From positions 6,324,001 to 6,388,000 of the forward strand of contig NZ_CP102332.1 in assembly GCF_024600715.1 (NCBI RefSeq): a DNA stretch of 64,000 nt, read 5' to 3'. A program made the position numbers and the translations under genes. Source of the stretch: Streptomyces changanensis (GTDB lineage: Bacteria; Actinomycetota; Actinomycetes; Streptomycetales; Streptomycetaceae). The notes under the pieces are model-generated. The model made no database searches. It was not told the DNA's origin and saw nothing but the letters and a program-made list of their open reading frames with translations. Every line of letters starts with the position of its first letter. The stretch's first letter is position 1. Shown piece by piece: positions 43,858 to 52,571 of the stretch.

Positions 43858-44427
43858 TCAGCCCTGCCGTTGGTGGCCGCGGCCGCTGAGGGCGTCGCGC
43901 ACGCGGTCCACCATCCCCATGCCGGGCGCGAGGAGCCGGTTGGCGGGCGGTGTGTCGGGCGCGGCGGGGTGGGGCCGGGTCGGGGCGCTCTCCTTGGCGG
44001 CCCGGACCCGCGCGCCCAGCACGTCGAGCGCCTCCCCGGAGCAGGACTCCGCCAGGAGGGGGAACAGGTGGTTCTCCTCGTCGGCCACGTGTGCGGTGAC
44101 CGACGCCTTCAGCTCGTCGACGAGGGCGTCGAAGCGGTCGTCGTCGGGCCGGCAGTCCTCCAGGTCCTTGAGCAGGCCCTCGATCCGGCCGTGGTCGGCG
44201 ATCTCCTTGTCGGCGAGGTCGTCGCCGTCGTCCACGTAGCGGCGCACCGTCGGGTACAGGTGCTCCTCCTCCGCGACGGCGTGGCGGACCAGTTCCCTGG
44301 TCAGCTCGTCGGCCAGCTCGCGCCGCCCCGGGTCGCCCGGCGGCATCGCCTGGATCCGGGCGAAGAGCTCGTCCACCTCGCGGTGGTCAGCGGTCAGCTC
44401 CTGGATGACGTTCCCGCCGTGTCCCAT
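43858..44427 (-). CDS. Hemerythrin domain-containing protein
   Basis: Protein of 189 aa with a four-helix bundle of the hemerythrin HHE class that binds a non-heme di-iron centre, used for O2, NO or redox sensing. His-rich motifs: TADHREVDELF, RHAVAEEEHLYP, IADHGRIEG and AHVADEENHLFP, all in residues 10-130, give the expected iron ligands. A Pro-rich tail follows. ATG at 44427 has GGAGAGGA upstream, making a longer start at 44484 unlikely. No partner gene is evident. Confidence 0.8.
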   Translation of the reverse strand: MGHGGNVIQELTADHREVDELFARIQAMPPGDPGRRELADELTRELVRHAVAEEEHLYPTVRRYVDDGDDLADKEIADHGRIEGLLKDLEDCRPDDDRFDALVDELKASVTAHVADEENHLFPLLAESCSGEALDVLGARVRAAKESAPTRPHPAAPDTPPANRLLAPGMGMVDRVRDALSGRGHQRQG

Positions 44428-44629
44428 GATCGGTCCTCTCCGTAGCCCGTGGCTGTTCGATCGACGTCGGTGACGAAGCCCCACCGGTCAGATCCCACGT
44501 GGCGTCCCGGAAGCAACCCGGCGCCCCCGCTATCACTCAGGCGGCGGGCGGCCGCCCGCCGCGTCATGGGCGCCGGCCCCGCCGCCGCCGACGGGCGCCG
44601 CGTGCGCCCGCCCGTCCCGGCCGCGGGTC

Positions 44630-45106
44630 TCAGGCGCCGTCCCCCGCGGAGCCCGCGGCCCGCGCGGCGCGCCGCTCCAACTCCTCCGCCGGGACGTCCT
44701 CCACGTGCGTGGCCACGCTCCAGCGGTGGCCGAACGGGTCCTCGAACTGCCCGCTCCGGTCCCCGTAGAACTCGTTCTTGGGAGCGCGCAGTTCCCTCGC
44801 GCCCCGGGCGAGGGCCTCGGCGAAGACGGCGTCGACCTCCTCCACGTACACGTGCAGGAGCACGGGGGAGCCGCCTACCGTGCCCGGGGCGACGAACCCC
44901 ATCTCCGGGAACTCGTCCGCGAGCATGATCACGGAGTCGCCGAGTACCAGCTCGGCGTGGCCGACCCGGCCGTCCGGTCCGGTCATCCGCATGCGCTCCT
45001 CGGCGCCGAGCACCGTGCGGTAGAAGTCGATCGCCGCCGCAGCCCCGTCGACGGCGAGGTAGGGGGTGACGCGGGGGTGGTCCTGGGGGATGGGGGTGGC
45101 GCTCAC
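44630..45106 (-). CDS. VOC (glyoxalase/PhnB-like) family protein
   Basis: Vicinal-oxygen-chelate fold, 158 aa, with paired beta-alpha-beta-beta-beta units. Seen: TPYLAVDGAAAAIDFYRTVLG (14-34, the typical start), GHAELVLGDSVIMLADE, LHVYVEEVDAVFAEALARGA (92-111) and the C-terminal FEDPFGHRWSVATHVED. It resembles PhnB-type proteins, whose substrates are largely unknown. GTG at 45106 has CAGGAG upstream. Confidence 0.78.
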   Translation of the reverse strand: MSATPIPQDHPRVTPYLAVDGAAAAIDFYRTVLGAEERMRMTGPDGRVGHAELVLGDSVIMLADEFPEMGFVAPGTVGGSPVLLHVYVEEVDAVFAEALARGARELRAPKNEFYGDRSGQFEDPFGHRWSVATHVEDVPAEELERRAARAAGSAGDGA

Positions 45107-45280
45107 CGGACTCCTGCCTTTCGCTCGGTGTCGGCGACCACCGGTGGCGGCCGCGCCCCCCCCGGACCATCGTAGGGCGGTCATGTCGGTCGTGGCGGGT
45201 GTGCCGGGGCGGTGGGGCGGGGCGGTCCGCCCGGCCCTCCGGCGGTCGGTACCGCCTCCGCGGTAGGGCATGATCGAGGG

Positions 45281-45991
45281 ATGTCTGATCGCATCATCGC
45301 CGCCTGCGACGGGGCGGCCAAGGGGAACCCCGGCCCCGCCGCCTGGGCGTGGGTCATCGCCGACACCGAGGGCCGCCCCGAACGCTGGGAGGCCGGACCC
45401 CTCGGCCGCGCCACGAACAACGTGGGGGAGCTGACCGCGCTGGAGCGCCTCCTGGAGGCCGTGGCCCCCGGTACCGCGCTCCAGGTGCGCATGGACTCGC
45501 AGTACGCCATGAAGGCCGTGACGCAGTGGCTGCCCAACTGGAAGCGCAACGGCTGGCGGACGGCGGCCGGCAAGCCCGTCGCCAACCAGGAGCTGGTGCA
45601 GCGCATCGACGCCCTCCTCGCCGAGCGGGACGTCGAGTTCCGCTACGTCCCCGCCCACCGCGAGGACGGCGACCTGCTCAACGCCATCGCCGACCAGGCC
45701 GCGAGCGACGGGGCGATCGCCCAGCAGGCGGCGGGCACCGCGTTCGGCGCGGTCGACATGCCCGTACCGGCGCCGCAGCGCAGCGCGCCCGCCGGCCGCA
45801 AGCCCGCCGCCGCGCGCCGGGCCGGCGGGGCCGGGGGCGGGGGCGCTTCGGCGTCCAGGGCGCGGACCATCAAGGCGAAGTTCCGCGGCACCTGTCCCTG
45901 CGGGAAGCCGTACGCCGCCGGGGAGTCGATCGCGAAGCTCGGCACGCGCTGGGGCCACCCCGGCTGCGACGCCGCCGCGGCGACGGTCTGA
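45281..45991 (+). CDS. rnhA: Ribonuclease HI with C-terminal zinc-finger-like extension
   Basis: RNase H type I, removing RNA from RNA-DNA hybrids, 236 aa. Catalytic acids D10 (AACDGAAKGNPG), E50 (NNVGELTAL), D72 (RMDSQYAMKAV) and D138, plus H127, match the family. The usual domain ends near 150; the extra 85 residues contain a Gly/Ala linker and CPCGKPYAAGESIAKLG with a closing HPGCD, possibly a zinc-binding finger. ATG at 45281; a TAGGGC -10 box lies close upstream. Confidence 0.83.
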   Translation: MSDRIIAACDGAAKGNPGPAAWAWVIADTEGRPERWEAGPLGRATNNVGELTALERLLEAVAPGTALQVRMDSQYAMKAVTQWLPNWKRNGWRTAAGKPVANQELVQRIDALLAERDVEFRYVPAHREDGDLLNAIADQAASDGAIAQQAAGTAFGAVDMPVPAPQRSAPAGRKPAAARRAGGAGGGGASASRARTIKAKFRGTCPCGKPYAAGESIAKLGTRWGHPGCDAAAATV

Positions 45992-46119
45992 ACCCTCCGG
46001 GGCGCGGCGGGAGCCCGGCGCAGCCGGCCCGGCCGGTCCAGGGTGGGCCGCGAGGAGCCGGTGGCCGGGTGGGGCGTGCGGGGAGCCGGCGGCCCCTTCC
46101 ACGCGCGCGGAGCGGCGCG

Positions 46120-46382
46120 TCGGACCGGCCGGCGGCGAGCTGCACGCCCAGGACGCGGGTGACGTCCGCGTGCCGGGTGGCGGGGTCGAAACCCGCCACC
46201 CGCACGGACCCGGCGTCGGGGGCGCGCAGTCCGGCCACGCACTCCACGGTGGTGGTCTTGCCCGCCCCGTTCGGCCCCAGGATCCCGAAGACCTCCCCCT
46301 CGTCGACGTGGAAGGACACGCCGTCGACGGCCTTCCGTCCCCCGTAGGCCTTGTGCAGGTCCCGTACCTCGATCATCGGCAT
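46120..46382 (-). pseudogene. Truncated ABC transporter ATP-binding protein
   Basis: The first about 88 codons match a drug-exporter-type ABC ATPase: MIEVRDLHKAYGGRKAVDGV, Walker A GILGPNGAGKTTTVE and GSVRVAGFDPATRH. After VTRVLGVQL the frame turns into Arg/Pro noise, and signature, Walker B and about 200 residues are absent. ATG 46382 or 46376 is the likely start. No permease gene lies nearby. It is a decayed or deleted gene. Confidence 0.65.
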
Positions 46383-46542
46383 GGTCCGAGGTTCGCCCAC
46401 GGGGCGACCGGGCGGCATCGGCCGATGCGCTCGACCCGGGGTCCACCGATCGGATGATGGCGGGCGCCGACCGGAGGAGGGCCGGGCGCGGGGAGGAGGG
46501 CGCTCGGGCCGCGGAGGGGGAGTGCTCAGCCGGGGGGAGCGG

Positions 46543-46740
46543 TCAGGCCGCTTCGCCGGCGACGATGCGCCACTGCCCCACCTCCCGGTAGTCGGAGTCG
46601 TGAACGGGTGAACCGTCTCCGGGCTCCAACGCGTAGTGGTGCAGGTTCCCGCCCCAGTACCGCAGCACGCGGCCCAGTTCGCGCGCCCTGTCCTCGGCCG
46701 GCTTCCCCTCGTCGACGGTGACTTCGAGAAGGAACTTCAC
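46543..46740 (-). CDS. Small conserved-looking protein, unknown function
   Basis: A 65-aa protein, no membrane helix, with a well-ordered mix of helix and strand (FLLEVTVDEG, LGRVLRYWGG, YREVGQWRIV). I do not recognise its family. GTG at 46740 was chosen over ATG 46758 because the bases after that ATG, GGGAGG, make an ideal ribosome site for it. It may be transcribed divergently from the two-HTH MerR gene. Confidence 0.55.
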   Translation of the reverse strand: MKFLLEVTVDEGKPAEDRARELGRVLRYWGGNLHHYALEPGDGSPVHDSDYREVGQWRIVAGEAA

Positions 46741-46903
46741 GTCTGTGTCGCCTCCCATGCACGGGTCAACCGAGCCCGGCCGTCCGGCCGCCGCTCGTCC
46801 GTCTCCATTGTTTCATTCAAGTCCTATGAGAGGCTTTCACGGCCGCCTCGCCTGGTGGGTGCGGTGAATCATCCGGAAAGTCTCAACTGGTGGTGAGAGC
46901 GGG

Positions 46904-47659
46904 ATGGCGGCGTCGACGACGGGACGGCACGACGGGGACCGGGAAGGGCGCTGGCGGGCCGCCGACCTCGCCCGCGCGGCGGGCGTCTCGGTCCAGCAGC
47001 TCCGCAACTACGTGGCGGCGGGCGTCCTGCCGCCCGTCGGCCGTACCGAGAGCGGCTACCGCGTCTACACCGGCGCCCACGCCCAGGCCCTCACCGCCGC
47101 CCGGGACATGGCGGCCGGCCACGGCTGGGCGACCGCCCGCGCCGTCATGCGCGCCGTCCACGAGGGCGACCTCGACACCGCCCTGGCGGCCCTCGACGAG
47201 AGCCACGCCCGACTCGACCTGGAGCGCGGCGAGCTGACCGCCGTACGCGACGCGCTGGAGACGGTCCTGACGCACGGGGCGCCGCCCCCGCCCCCGTCCC
47301 GGCGCGGTCTGCGCATCGGTCAGGTCGCGGGTGCCGTGGGTGTCCGCCCGCCGGTGCTGCGCCTGTGGGAGGAACGGGGCCTGCTGAGGCCGGACCGCGA
47401 CCCGGCCACCGGGTACCGCGTCTACTCGGGGGGAGAGCTGCGCGCCGCCCACGTCGTGGCGCTGCTCCGGCGGGGCCACCACCCGCTCGCCGCCGTCCGC
47501 GCGGTCCTGGACGAGCTGCGGACGACGGGCGACCCCGGTCGCGTCCGCGCGGAGCTGGACCGGCGGGAGCGGGACCTGAGCCGGCGCAGCCTCCGCCGGC
47601 TCCGCGCCTCGGCGGCGCTGCACGCCTATCTGGAGTACCTGGGCCATTCCGGCCCGTGA
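46904..47659 (+). CDS. MerR family regulator with two HTH domains
   Basis: Unusual regulator of 251 aa carrying two complete MerR-type winged helices in tandem. The first spans about 16-85 (DLARAAGVSVQQLRNYVAAGVLPP, GYRVYTGAHAQALTAARD); the second, after a short Pro-rich linker (APPPPPSRRGLR), spans about 133-200 (QVAGAVGVRPPVLRLWEERGLLRP, GYRVYSGGELRAAHVVALL). MerR proteins normally have one and dimerise for the second; here a monomer could bind palindromic DNA. It has only a short effector region at the end (RAELDRRERDLSRRSLRRLRA). Targets unknown. Confidence 0.8.
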   Translation: MAASTTGRHDGDREGRWRAADLARAAGVSVQQLRNYVAAGVLPPVGRTESGYRVYTGAHAQALTAARDMAAGHGWATARAVMRAVHEGDLDTALAALDESHARLDLERGELTAVRDALETVLTHGAPPPPPSRRGLRIGQVAGAVGVRPPVLRLWEERGLLRPDRDPATGYRVYSGGELRAAHVVALLRRGHHPLAAVRAVLDELRTTGDPGRVRAELDRRERDLSRRSLRRLRASAALHAYLEYLGHSGP

Positions 47660-47714
47660 TCGCGCCCCGCCCGGCGGGTCCGCGGCCCGGTCTCCCGGTC
47701 CCGGGCCTCGGCGA

Positions 47715-47749
47715 GGGCGGCAGCTCTCCGTGGACGCGGAGGGCCGCCC
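47715..47749. terminator. Bidirectional terminator hairpin
   Basis: Stem GGGCGGC / GCCGCCC with an inner perfect CTCCG/CGGAG stem, between convergent regulator and kinase genes. Confidence 0.6.
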
Positions 47750-47757
47750 CGGCGCCG

Positions 47758-48147
47758 TCAGTGCGAACGGATGACCGCGGTGATCGTCTTGCCGTCGGTG
47801 GACGGCACGACGGTGACGCGTGTGCTGAGCCGCCGGATGAGGGGCCAGCCGTAGCCGCCCGGGGTGGCCGGGTGGTGGCGCGTGATGGTGGTGGGCGGTG
47901 TCGGGGAACGGTCGCTCACACTGATGTGGACCGTGTCCGCGTCACGCACGGCGGCGAAGGCGGTGATGCCGCCTCCGTGGCGCAGCGCGTTCGTGACGAG
48001 TTCGGACGTCACCAGCAGGATGTCGTCGACCACCCTGTCGGGCGGCGGCGGGCCGGTGGTGGCGAGGAGGTGGCGCACCTGGTCACGGGCCGCGGCCGCG
48101 GTGGCCGGCCACCGCGTGTGGCCGGTCATCGTGTCGTGGGTCGTCAT
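47758..48147 (-). CDS. Anti-sigma regulatory kinase (RsbW-type HATPase)
   Basis: Small GHKL-type ATPase, 129 aa, that binds and inhibits a sigma factor or phosphorylates its antagonist. ATP-binding N box: LVTSELVTNALRHGGG near 50-65; the G box reads PGGYGWPLIRRLSTRV near 95-110. Some divergence occurs in the DRS region (SDRSPTPP). ATG at 48147 has GGAGGTGAAC, an excellent ribosome site; the frame can be read further upstream but this is the true start. It sits upstream of a STAS gene on the same strand. Confidence 0.78.
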   Translation of the reverse strand: MTTHDTMTGHTRWPATAAAARDQVRHLLATTGPPPPDRVVDDILLVTSELVTNALRHGGGITAFAAVRDADTVHISVSDRSPTPPTTITRHHPATPGGYGWPLIRRLSTRVTVVPSTDGKTITAVIRSH

Positions 48148-48235
48148 GTTCACCTCCTTCACCCCTACCGTCTGGTCTACCGTCTCTCGCGTATCGCTCA
48201 TGTCCGTTTGCCCGGGTTTGGCGGACCGGACACGC

Positions 48236-48613
48236 TCATCCTTCCGTCGGACCGTCACTCGACACCCCACGGGCCGCGGAGACGGCGGCGGTGACCGTGC
48301 CGGCGAGGGTGAAGGAACCGGTTGTACCGGTGACCTCCAGCAGCCGGACGACGCACGCGGCCGGCTGCGCCAGCACGAGCGGCACACCGGCCTCCAGGTG
48401 GCGCGCCCGCGCCTGGAGGAGGGCGTGCAGGAACGCCGAGTCGGCGAACCGCACCTGCGACAGGTCGAGGACGGTGGCCGTGGCGCCTCCCCCCTCCCGG
48501 GGGTCGAACGCGCGGACGAGTCGCTCGGCGGTGTCGAAGTCGAACTCGCCGGCGACGCGCACGACACGGACCTCGCCGGTCACGGTCGTCAGGACTTCCG
48601 GGTCTTCGCTCAC
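48236..48613 (-). CDS. STAS-domain anti-anti-sigma factor
   Basis: A 125-aa STAS protein, the natural partner of the kinase encoded 89 bp downstream. It has GEVRVVRVAGEFDFDTAERL (12-31) and the phosphoacceptor region LDLSQVRFADSAFLHALL, where the serine after FAD is the likely phosphorylation site. PP2C phosphatases such as the ANTAR-PAS-PP2C protein in this window are the usual counterpart. GTG 48613 is the best start but lacks a clear ribosome site. Confidence 0.77.
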   Translation of the reverse strand: MSEDPEVLTTVTGEVRVVRVAGEFDFDTAERLVRAFDPREGGGATATVLDLSQVRFADSAFLHALLQARARHLEAGVPLVLAQPAACVVRLLEVTGTTGSFTLAGTVTAAVSAARGVSSDGPTEG

Positions 48614-48886
48614 CGCGGCATTGTCGCAGCCCTTCCGTCCGCGGCGCACGGGGGTGGGCGACTTCCCCGGCGGGCGCCACGAGCCGTCCGCCGCCGATGA
48701 CGCCCAGTAGTCCTGTGTGGCTTTTCGGGTCGGCGGGCTGCATCCGCTGTGCGGTGTCCCGCCGGCCGTGGGCCCGGCGGGCCTTCACCCGGAAGCACCT
48801 GCCGGCCCTGCCGCCTCTGCGGGATGGTGAAACGCCCTGTGCTTCCGGCGGAAGGTGACGAGGCCCGTGACCCCGGGTCTCCAGTG

Positions 48887-49776
48887 ATGACCACTCATGA
48901 GGACACCACGTCCCGGAGACGCAACCTCGCGCACACCGTGGGCGCCTCCTGGATGAGCGCGTCCTGCCCCGCACTCGTCGCCGACTCCACCGACGGTGTG
49001 GTGCAGACGCGCCGCCGCGCTCTTCCCCGAGGCGGTCGCCGGTGCCTGGATCGACGACACGCTGCCGTCGTGGCTCGCCGACGCGCACCGTGGCCTCGCC
49101 CACCGCCAGGACGACGGCGCCGGGCCCGGCGTCGCGCGCCGCCCCGTCAGGGGCTGCCACGACGGTCTCCCTGGAGGCCCACCCGACCGTCGGTGCGGAC
49201 GGCGACGTCGTGTGGTGGCTGGTCGACGACACCGACCGGTCCCTGGCCGGGCTGGCGCTCCACCACGAGCAGCAGCGGACCACGTTCCTCGCCCACGCCT
49301 CCACCCGGCTGCTGGCCTCCCTGAACGTCGAGCGCTGCACCGAGGTGGCCGTACGACTCGCGGCCGAGCACCTCGCGGACGCCGGGCTGCTCGTCACCCC
49401 GGCCCGCGGCCGGTGCCACCCGGTCGCGAGCTGCGCCGGCGGCGACGTCGTCCGGCACGCGGCCCGCGTCGACCCCACCGAGGTACCCGGGCCGGCCGAG
49501 GCCCTCCGGGGCTTCCCGCCGGTGCCGTCGCGGTGGATCGACCCGGTCTGTTCCGACCGGGGAAGAGCGGTGCGCGCGTCAATCCTGTTGACCGTCCCCC
49601 ACGTGATCGACACCCTGGACGGATGGGCCGGGGAGCGCCGACGCCCCGGCGCTCGCGTCCTCCGGAACGGCACACGGGCGCCGCGGCGGCCCGGCCGCAC
49701 GGCGGCACCGGACGGTACGACCGCACCGGACGGTACGACCGCACCGGCCGGTACGACCGCACCGGCACGCCGGTGA
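48887..49776 (+). pseudogene. Frameshifted sensor of a PP2C regulator family
   Basis: A degenerate copy of a PAS/GAF-type N-terminal sensor of SpoIIE-like phosphatases. Three frames in turn carry recognisable blocks: MTTHEDTTSRRRNLAHTVGA (frame from 48887), then ALFPEAVAGAWIDDTLPSW and LADAHRGLAHRQDDGAG after a shift near 49005, then SLEAHPTVGADGDVVWWLV, STRLLASLNVERCTEVAVRL and ALRGFPPVPSRWID after another near 49140. The expected phosphatase domain is missing. Low-complexity sequence closes the last frame. Confidence 0.75.
49710..49763. repeat. Tandem repeat, 18-bp unit, three copies
   Basis: GGACGGTACGACCGCACC occurs twice in succession and a third time as GGCCGGTACGACCGCACC. It forms the end of the pseudogene's last frame and encodes repeated Thr-Ala-Pro residues. 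Confidence 0.85.
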
Positions 49777-49921
49777 CCCGGCGACGCGTCCCGGCCGGGG
49801 GCGGCGGCCGTGGCGTGCACCACCGGGCGGAGTGGCTCCCCCGGCAGGAAGTCGGATCCGCCCGGCCGGCATCGTCTGCGCGCCGCACCCACGTCCGTGC
49901 ACGAGAGAGGACCCCCCGTCC

Positions 49922-50497
49922 ATGACCGGCAACACCGGCCCGACCCCCGTCCCCGGCGGCGAGGCGCCCGGCGTCATCGTCGTCTCGGGCATCTCGGCCG
50001 CGGGCAAGTCCACCGTCGCCCAGGGTCTCGCCGAGCGCCTGCCGCGCTCGGTACACCTCCGCGGCGACGTGTTCCGCCGCATGATCGTCAGCGGCCGGGC
50101 GGACATGACGGCCGAGGTCCCGCCGGAGGCCGTCGCCCAGCTGCGGCTGCGCCACCGGCTGGCCGCCGCGTCCGCCGACGCCTACGTCGAGGCCGGCTTC
50201 ACCGTCGTGCTCCAGGACGTCCTGCTCGGCGAGCACCCGGTCGAGATCACCCGGACGATCAGGAGCCGCCCGCTGGCCGTCGTCGTGCTGGCGCCCGACC
50301 CGGAGGTCGTGGCCCGGCGCGAGGAGCAGCGCTCGAAGACCGGCTACGGGCCCGACTGGCAGCCGCAGGACCTCGACAGGATCCTCCGGGTCGACACGCC
50401 CCCGATCGGGCTGTGGCTCGACACCTCCCACCAGTCCGTCGACCGGACCGTCGACGAGATCCTGCGGCGGGCCTGGTCCGAGGGTGCCGTCTCCTGA
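49922..50497 (+). CDS. P-loop kinase / AAA-type phosphotransferase
   Basis: Small P-loop phosphotransferase of 191 aa, in the zeta-toxin/chloramphenicol-phosphotransferase/gluconate-kinase neighbourhood. Walker A is SGISAAGKST at residues 19-28 and a helix rich in Arg (RREEQRSKTGYGPDW) forms the lid near 145-160. The substrate may be a small molecule, drug or nucleotide; nothing in the motif set decides. ATG at 49922 has GAGAGGA 10 bases upstream; an earlier ATG lacks one. Confidence 0.72.
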   Translation: MTGNTGPTPVPGGEAPGVIVVSGISAAGKSTVAQGLAERLPRSVHLRGDVFRRMIVSGRADMTAEVPPEAVAQLRLRHRLAAASADAYVEAGFTVVLQDVLLGEHPVEITRTIRSRPLAVVVLAPDPEVVARREEQRSKTGYGPDWQPQDLDRILRVDTPPIGLWLDTSHQSVDRTVDEILRRAWSEGAVS

Positions 50498-50792
50498 CCC
50501 GCCGTGGGCCGGTCCGGCGGCCGCACGGGGCGGTGCCCCGGGCCCCTGCCCGGCCCCTCTTTCCGTACGAGTGCGCCCTGTGGCGTCACGCCGTACCAGG
50601 TCGCCACACGCCGTGCCCGCCACACGCCGTGCCCGCCACCGCGCCGTGCCCGCCGGCACGGCAGGGCCGCCCCCGCCGGGCCGAGGCCGCCACCACCTCA
50701 GAAGGAGCCGCGTCACTGGGGCGTGCGCGCGCGTGCGGCCCCGCTCCGTGGGTGAAGAGCGTGGGACGGACGCTTCGACCCGGTCCCAAGTA
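50498..50792. other. Intergenic region with a 16-bp tandem repeat
   Basis: No gene. GCCACACGCCGTGCCC is repeated at 50603-50618 and 50619-50634, and a near copy GCCACCGCGCCGTGCCC follows at 50635. Confidence 0.6.
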
Positions 50793-50838
50793 TTGACGTG
50801 CTCATGAAGGCCCTCCTAGCTTAGCAAGCGCTTTCCAT
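50793..50838 (+). promoter_or_regulatory. Pectate lyase promoter with LacI-type operator
   Basis: TTGACG (50793-50798) and TAGCTT (50817-50822) are spaced 18 bp. Immediately downstream, GCAAGCGCTTTCC (50824-50836) contains the perfect octamer AAGCGCTT (50826-50833), the core of LacI-family operators such as TGAAAGCGCTTTCA. It overlaps the transcription start, so repression by a LacI-type sugar regulator is likely. Confidence 0.65.
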
Positions 50839-50903
50839 CCGGAAGTCGCGAGCCGCCCCGCCCCTGCCCGCACGCAGGTGACCCGGAGAAGACGAGGACC
50901 CCC

Positions 50904-52484
50904 ATGAGACCGACATCCCCACTGTCGTTACTGGCCTGCGCCACCCTGGCCGCCGGCGCCGTCGTCGCCCTGCCCGGCGCCGCCGCCACCGCCGCGCCGA
51001 CCCGCCTGGAGGCGGAACGCGCCCCCGCCGTCTGCGACGGCACCATCGACGCCGACCACACCGGCCACACCGGCACGGGCTTCTGCAACGGACGCAACGC
51101 CCTGGGCGCGGCCGTCACGTTCACGGTGGACGCGCCGCAGGCCGGCAGCGCGGCGGTGACGGTCCGCTTCGCCAACGGCACCACCACCGCACGCCCCGCC
51201 GACGTCACGGTGAACGGAGCAGCGGCCGCCTCGGCGTCCTTCGGACCCACCGGCACCTGGGCGACCTGGACGACGGCCACGTTCACCGTCCCCCTGCGGC
51301 AGGGCGGCAACACCGTCCGGCTGAGCCCCACCACCGCCGCCGGCCTCGCCAACATCGACCACCTCGACGCCGACACGGGCACCACCCCGCCGCCGTCCGG
51401 CCCCGTCCTGTACGCGGCGCCCGACGGGACCGAGGGCGCGAGCGGCACGCTGTCGGACCCGACGACGCTCACCTCCGCCCTCGCCCGCGTCACCCCCGGC
51501 GGCACGGTGTACCTGCGCGGCGGCACCTACCGCTCCGCCCGCACGGTCACCATCCCGGCGGACGCCGACGGCAGGCCCGGCGACCGCACGGAACTGTTCG
51601 CCCACCCGGGGGAGACCCCGGTGCTGAACTTCGCGGCCATGGCCGAGGACCCGGCCAACCGCGGGCTCGCCCTGCACGCCTCGTACTGGCACGTACGCGG
51701 CCTCGTCGTCGAACACGCCGGGGACAACGGCATCTTCGTCGGCGGCAGCGACAACGTCATCGAGCGCACCGTGACCCGCTTCAACCGCGACACCGGGCTG
51801 CAGCTCTCGCGGTCGGCCTCCACCACGCCCCGCGAGCAGTGGCCCGCCCGCAACCTCGTCCTCACCGCCCGGTCGCACGACAACGCCGACTCCGACGGCG
51901 AGGACGCCGACGGCTTCGCCGCCAAACTGACCGTCGGCCCCGGCAACGTCTTCCGCCACGCCGTCGCCCACAACAACATCGACGACGGCTGGGACCTGTA
52001 CACCAAGACCGACACCGGCCCCATCGGCGCGGTCACCGTCGAGGACTCCCTCGCCCTCCACAACGGCACCCTCTCCGACGGCACCCAGAACGCCAGCGGC
52101 GACCGCAACGGCTACAAGCTGGGCGGCGAGGACATCGCCGTCGACCACGTCGTCCGCCGCAGCATCGCCTACCGCAACGGCAAGCACGGCTTCACCTACA
52201 ACCGGAACCCCGGCACGATGACCGTCTCCGACAACGTCAGCGTCGACAACGCCCAGCGCAACTTCTCCTTCGACGCCGGCACCTCGGTGTTCCGGAACAA
52301 CACCTCCTGCCGCACCGGCGGCGGCACGAACGACAAGACCGTCGGGGACGCCGACGGCTCCAACCAGTTCTGGACCGGCGCCAACGGTCCCCGCTGCTCC
52401 GCGTACGGCGGCACCCTCGCCTGGTCGTTCGCCGCCGACGGCCGCCTCGTGGTGACCTTCGGGGGCACGGCCGCCACGCCCTGA
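50904..52484 (+). CDS. Secreted pectate lyase-like protein with CBM (PL9-like)
   Basis: Secreted polysaccharide-degrading enzyme, 526 aa. The signal peptide covers about 1-31. A carbohydrate-binding module (CBM35-like) spans about 33-155 (RLEAERAP, NGRNALGAAVTFTVDAP, TVRLSPTTAAGLANIDHLD). The catalytic part, 168-515, is a right-handed beta-helix like PL9 pectate lyases: SHDNADSDGEDADGFAAKL and NNIDDGWDLYTK carry Ca2+-ligand aspartates, and GDRNGYKLGGEDIA places the catalytic lysine. ATG at 50904. Controlled by the LacI-like operator, it probably digests plant pectin. Confidence 0.82.
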   Translation: MRPTSPLSLLACATLAAGAVVALPGAAATAAPTRLEAERAPAVCDGTIDADHTGHTGTGFCNGRNALGAAVTFTVDAPQAGSAAVTVRFANGTTTARPADVTVNGAAAASASFGPTGTWATWTTATFTVPLRQGGNTVRLSPTTAAGLANIDHLDADTGTTPPPSGPVLYAAPDGTEGASGTLSDPTTLTSALARVTPGGTVYLRGGTYRSARTVTIPADADGRPGDRTELFAHPGETPVLNFAAMAEDPANRGLALHASYWHVRGLVVEHAGDNGIFVGGSDNVIERTVTRFNRDTGLQLSRSASTTPREQWPARNLVLTARSHDNADSDGEDADGFAAKLTVGPGNVFRHAVAHNNIDDGWDLYTKTDTGPIGAVTVEDSLALHNGTLSDGTQNASGDRNGYKLGGEDIAVDHVVRRSIAYRNGKHGFTYNRNPGTMTVSDNVSVDNAQRNFSFDAGTSVFRNNTSCRTGGGTNDKTVGDADGSNQFWTGANGPRCSAYGGTLAWSFAADGRLVVTFGGTAATP

Positions 52485-52507
52485 CCCCGCACACCCCCCG
52501 CGCGCAC

Positions 52508-52536
52508 GGGCCCCTCCGCACGACGCGGAGGGGCCC
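52508..52536. terminator. Bidirectional terminator hairpin
   Basis: Perfect 12-bp stem GGGCCCCTCCGC / GCGGAGGGGCCC with a 5-base loop, between the convergent lyase and membrane-protein genes. Confidence 0.75.
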
Positions 52537-52571
52537 CACCCGTCCCGGAGGGCGCGGTGGACGCGCGCCGT

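Noticed and set aside
46543..46758. ATG 46758 as the start of the small gene
   Set aside because: The bases right after it form the ribosome site of GTG 46740, which is a better-placed start.
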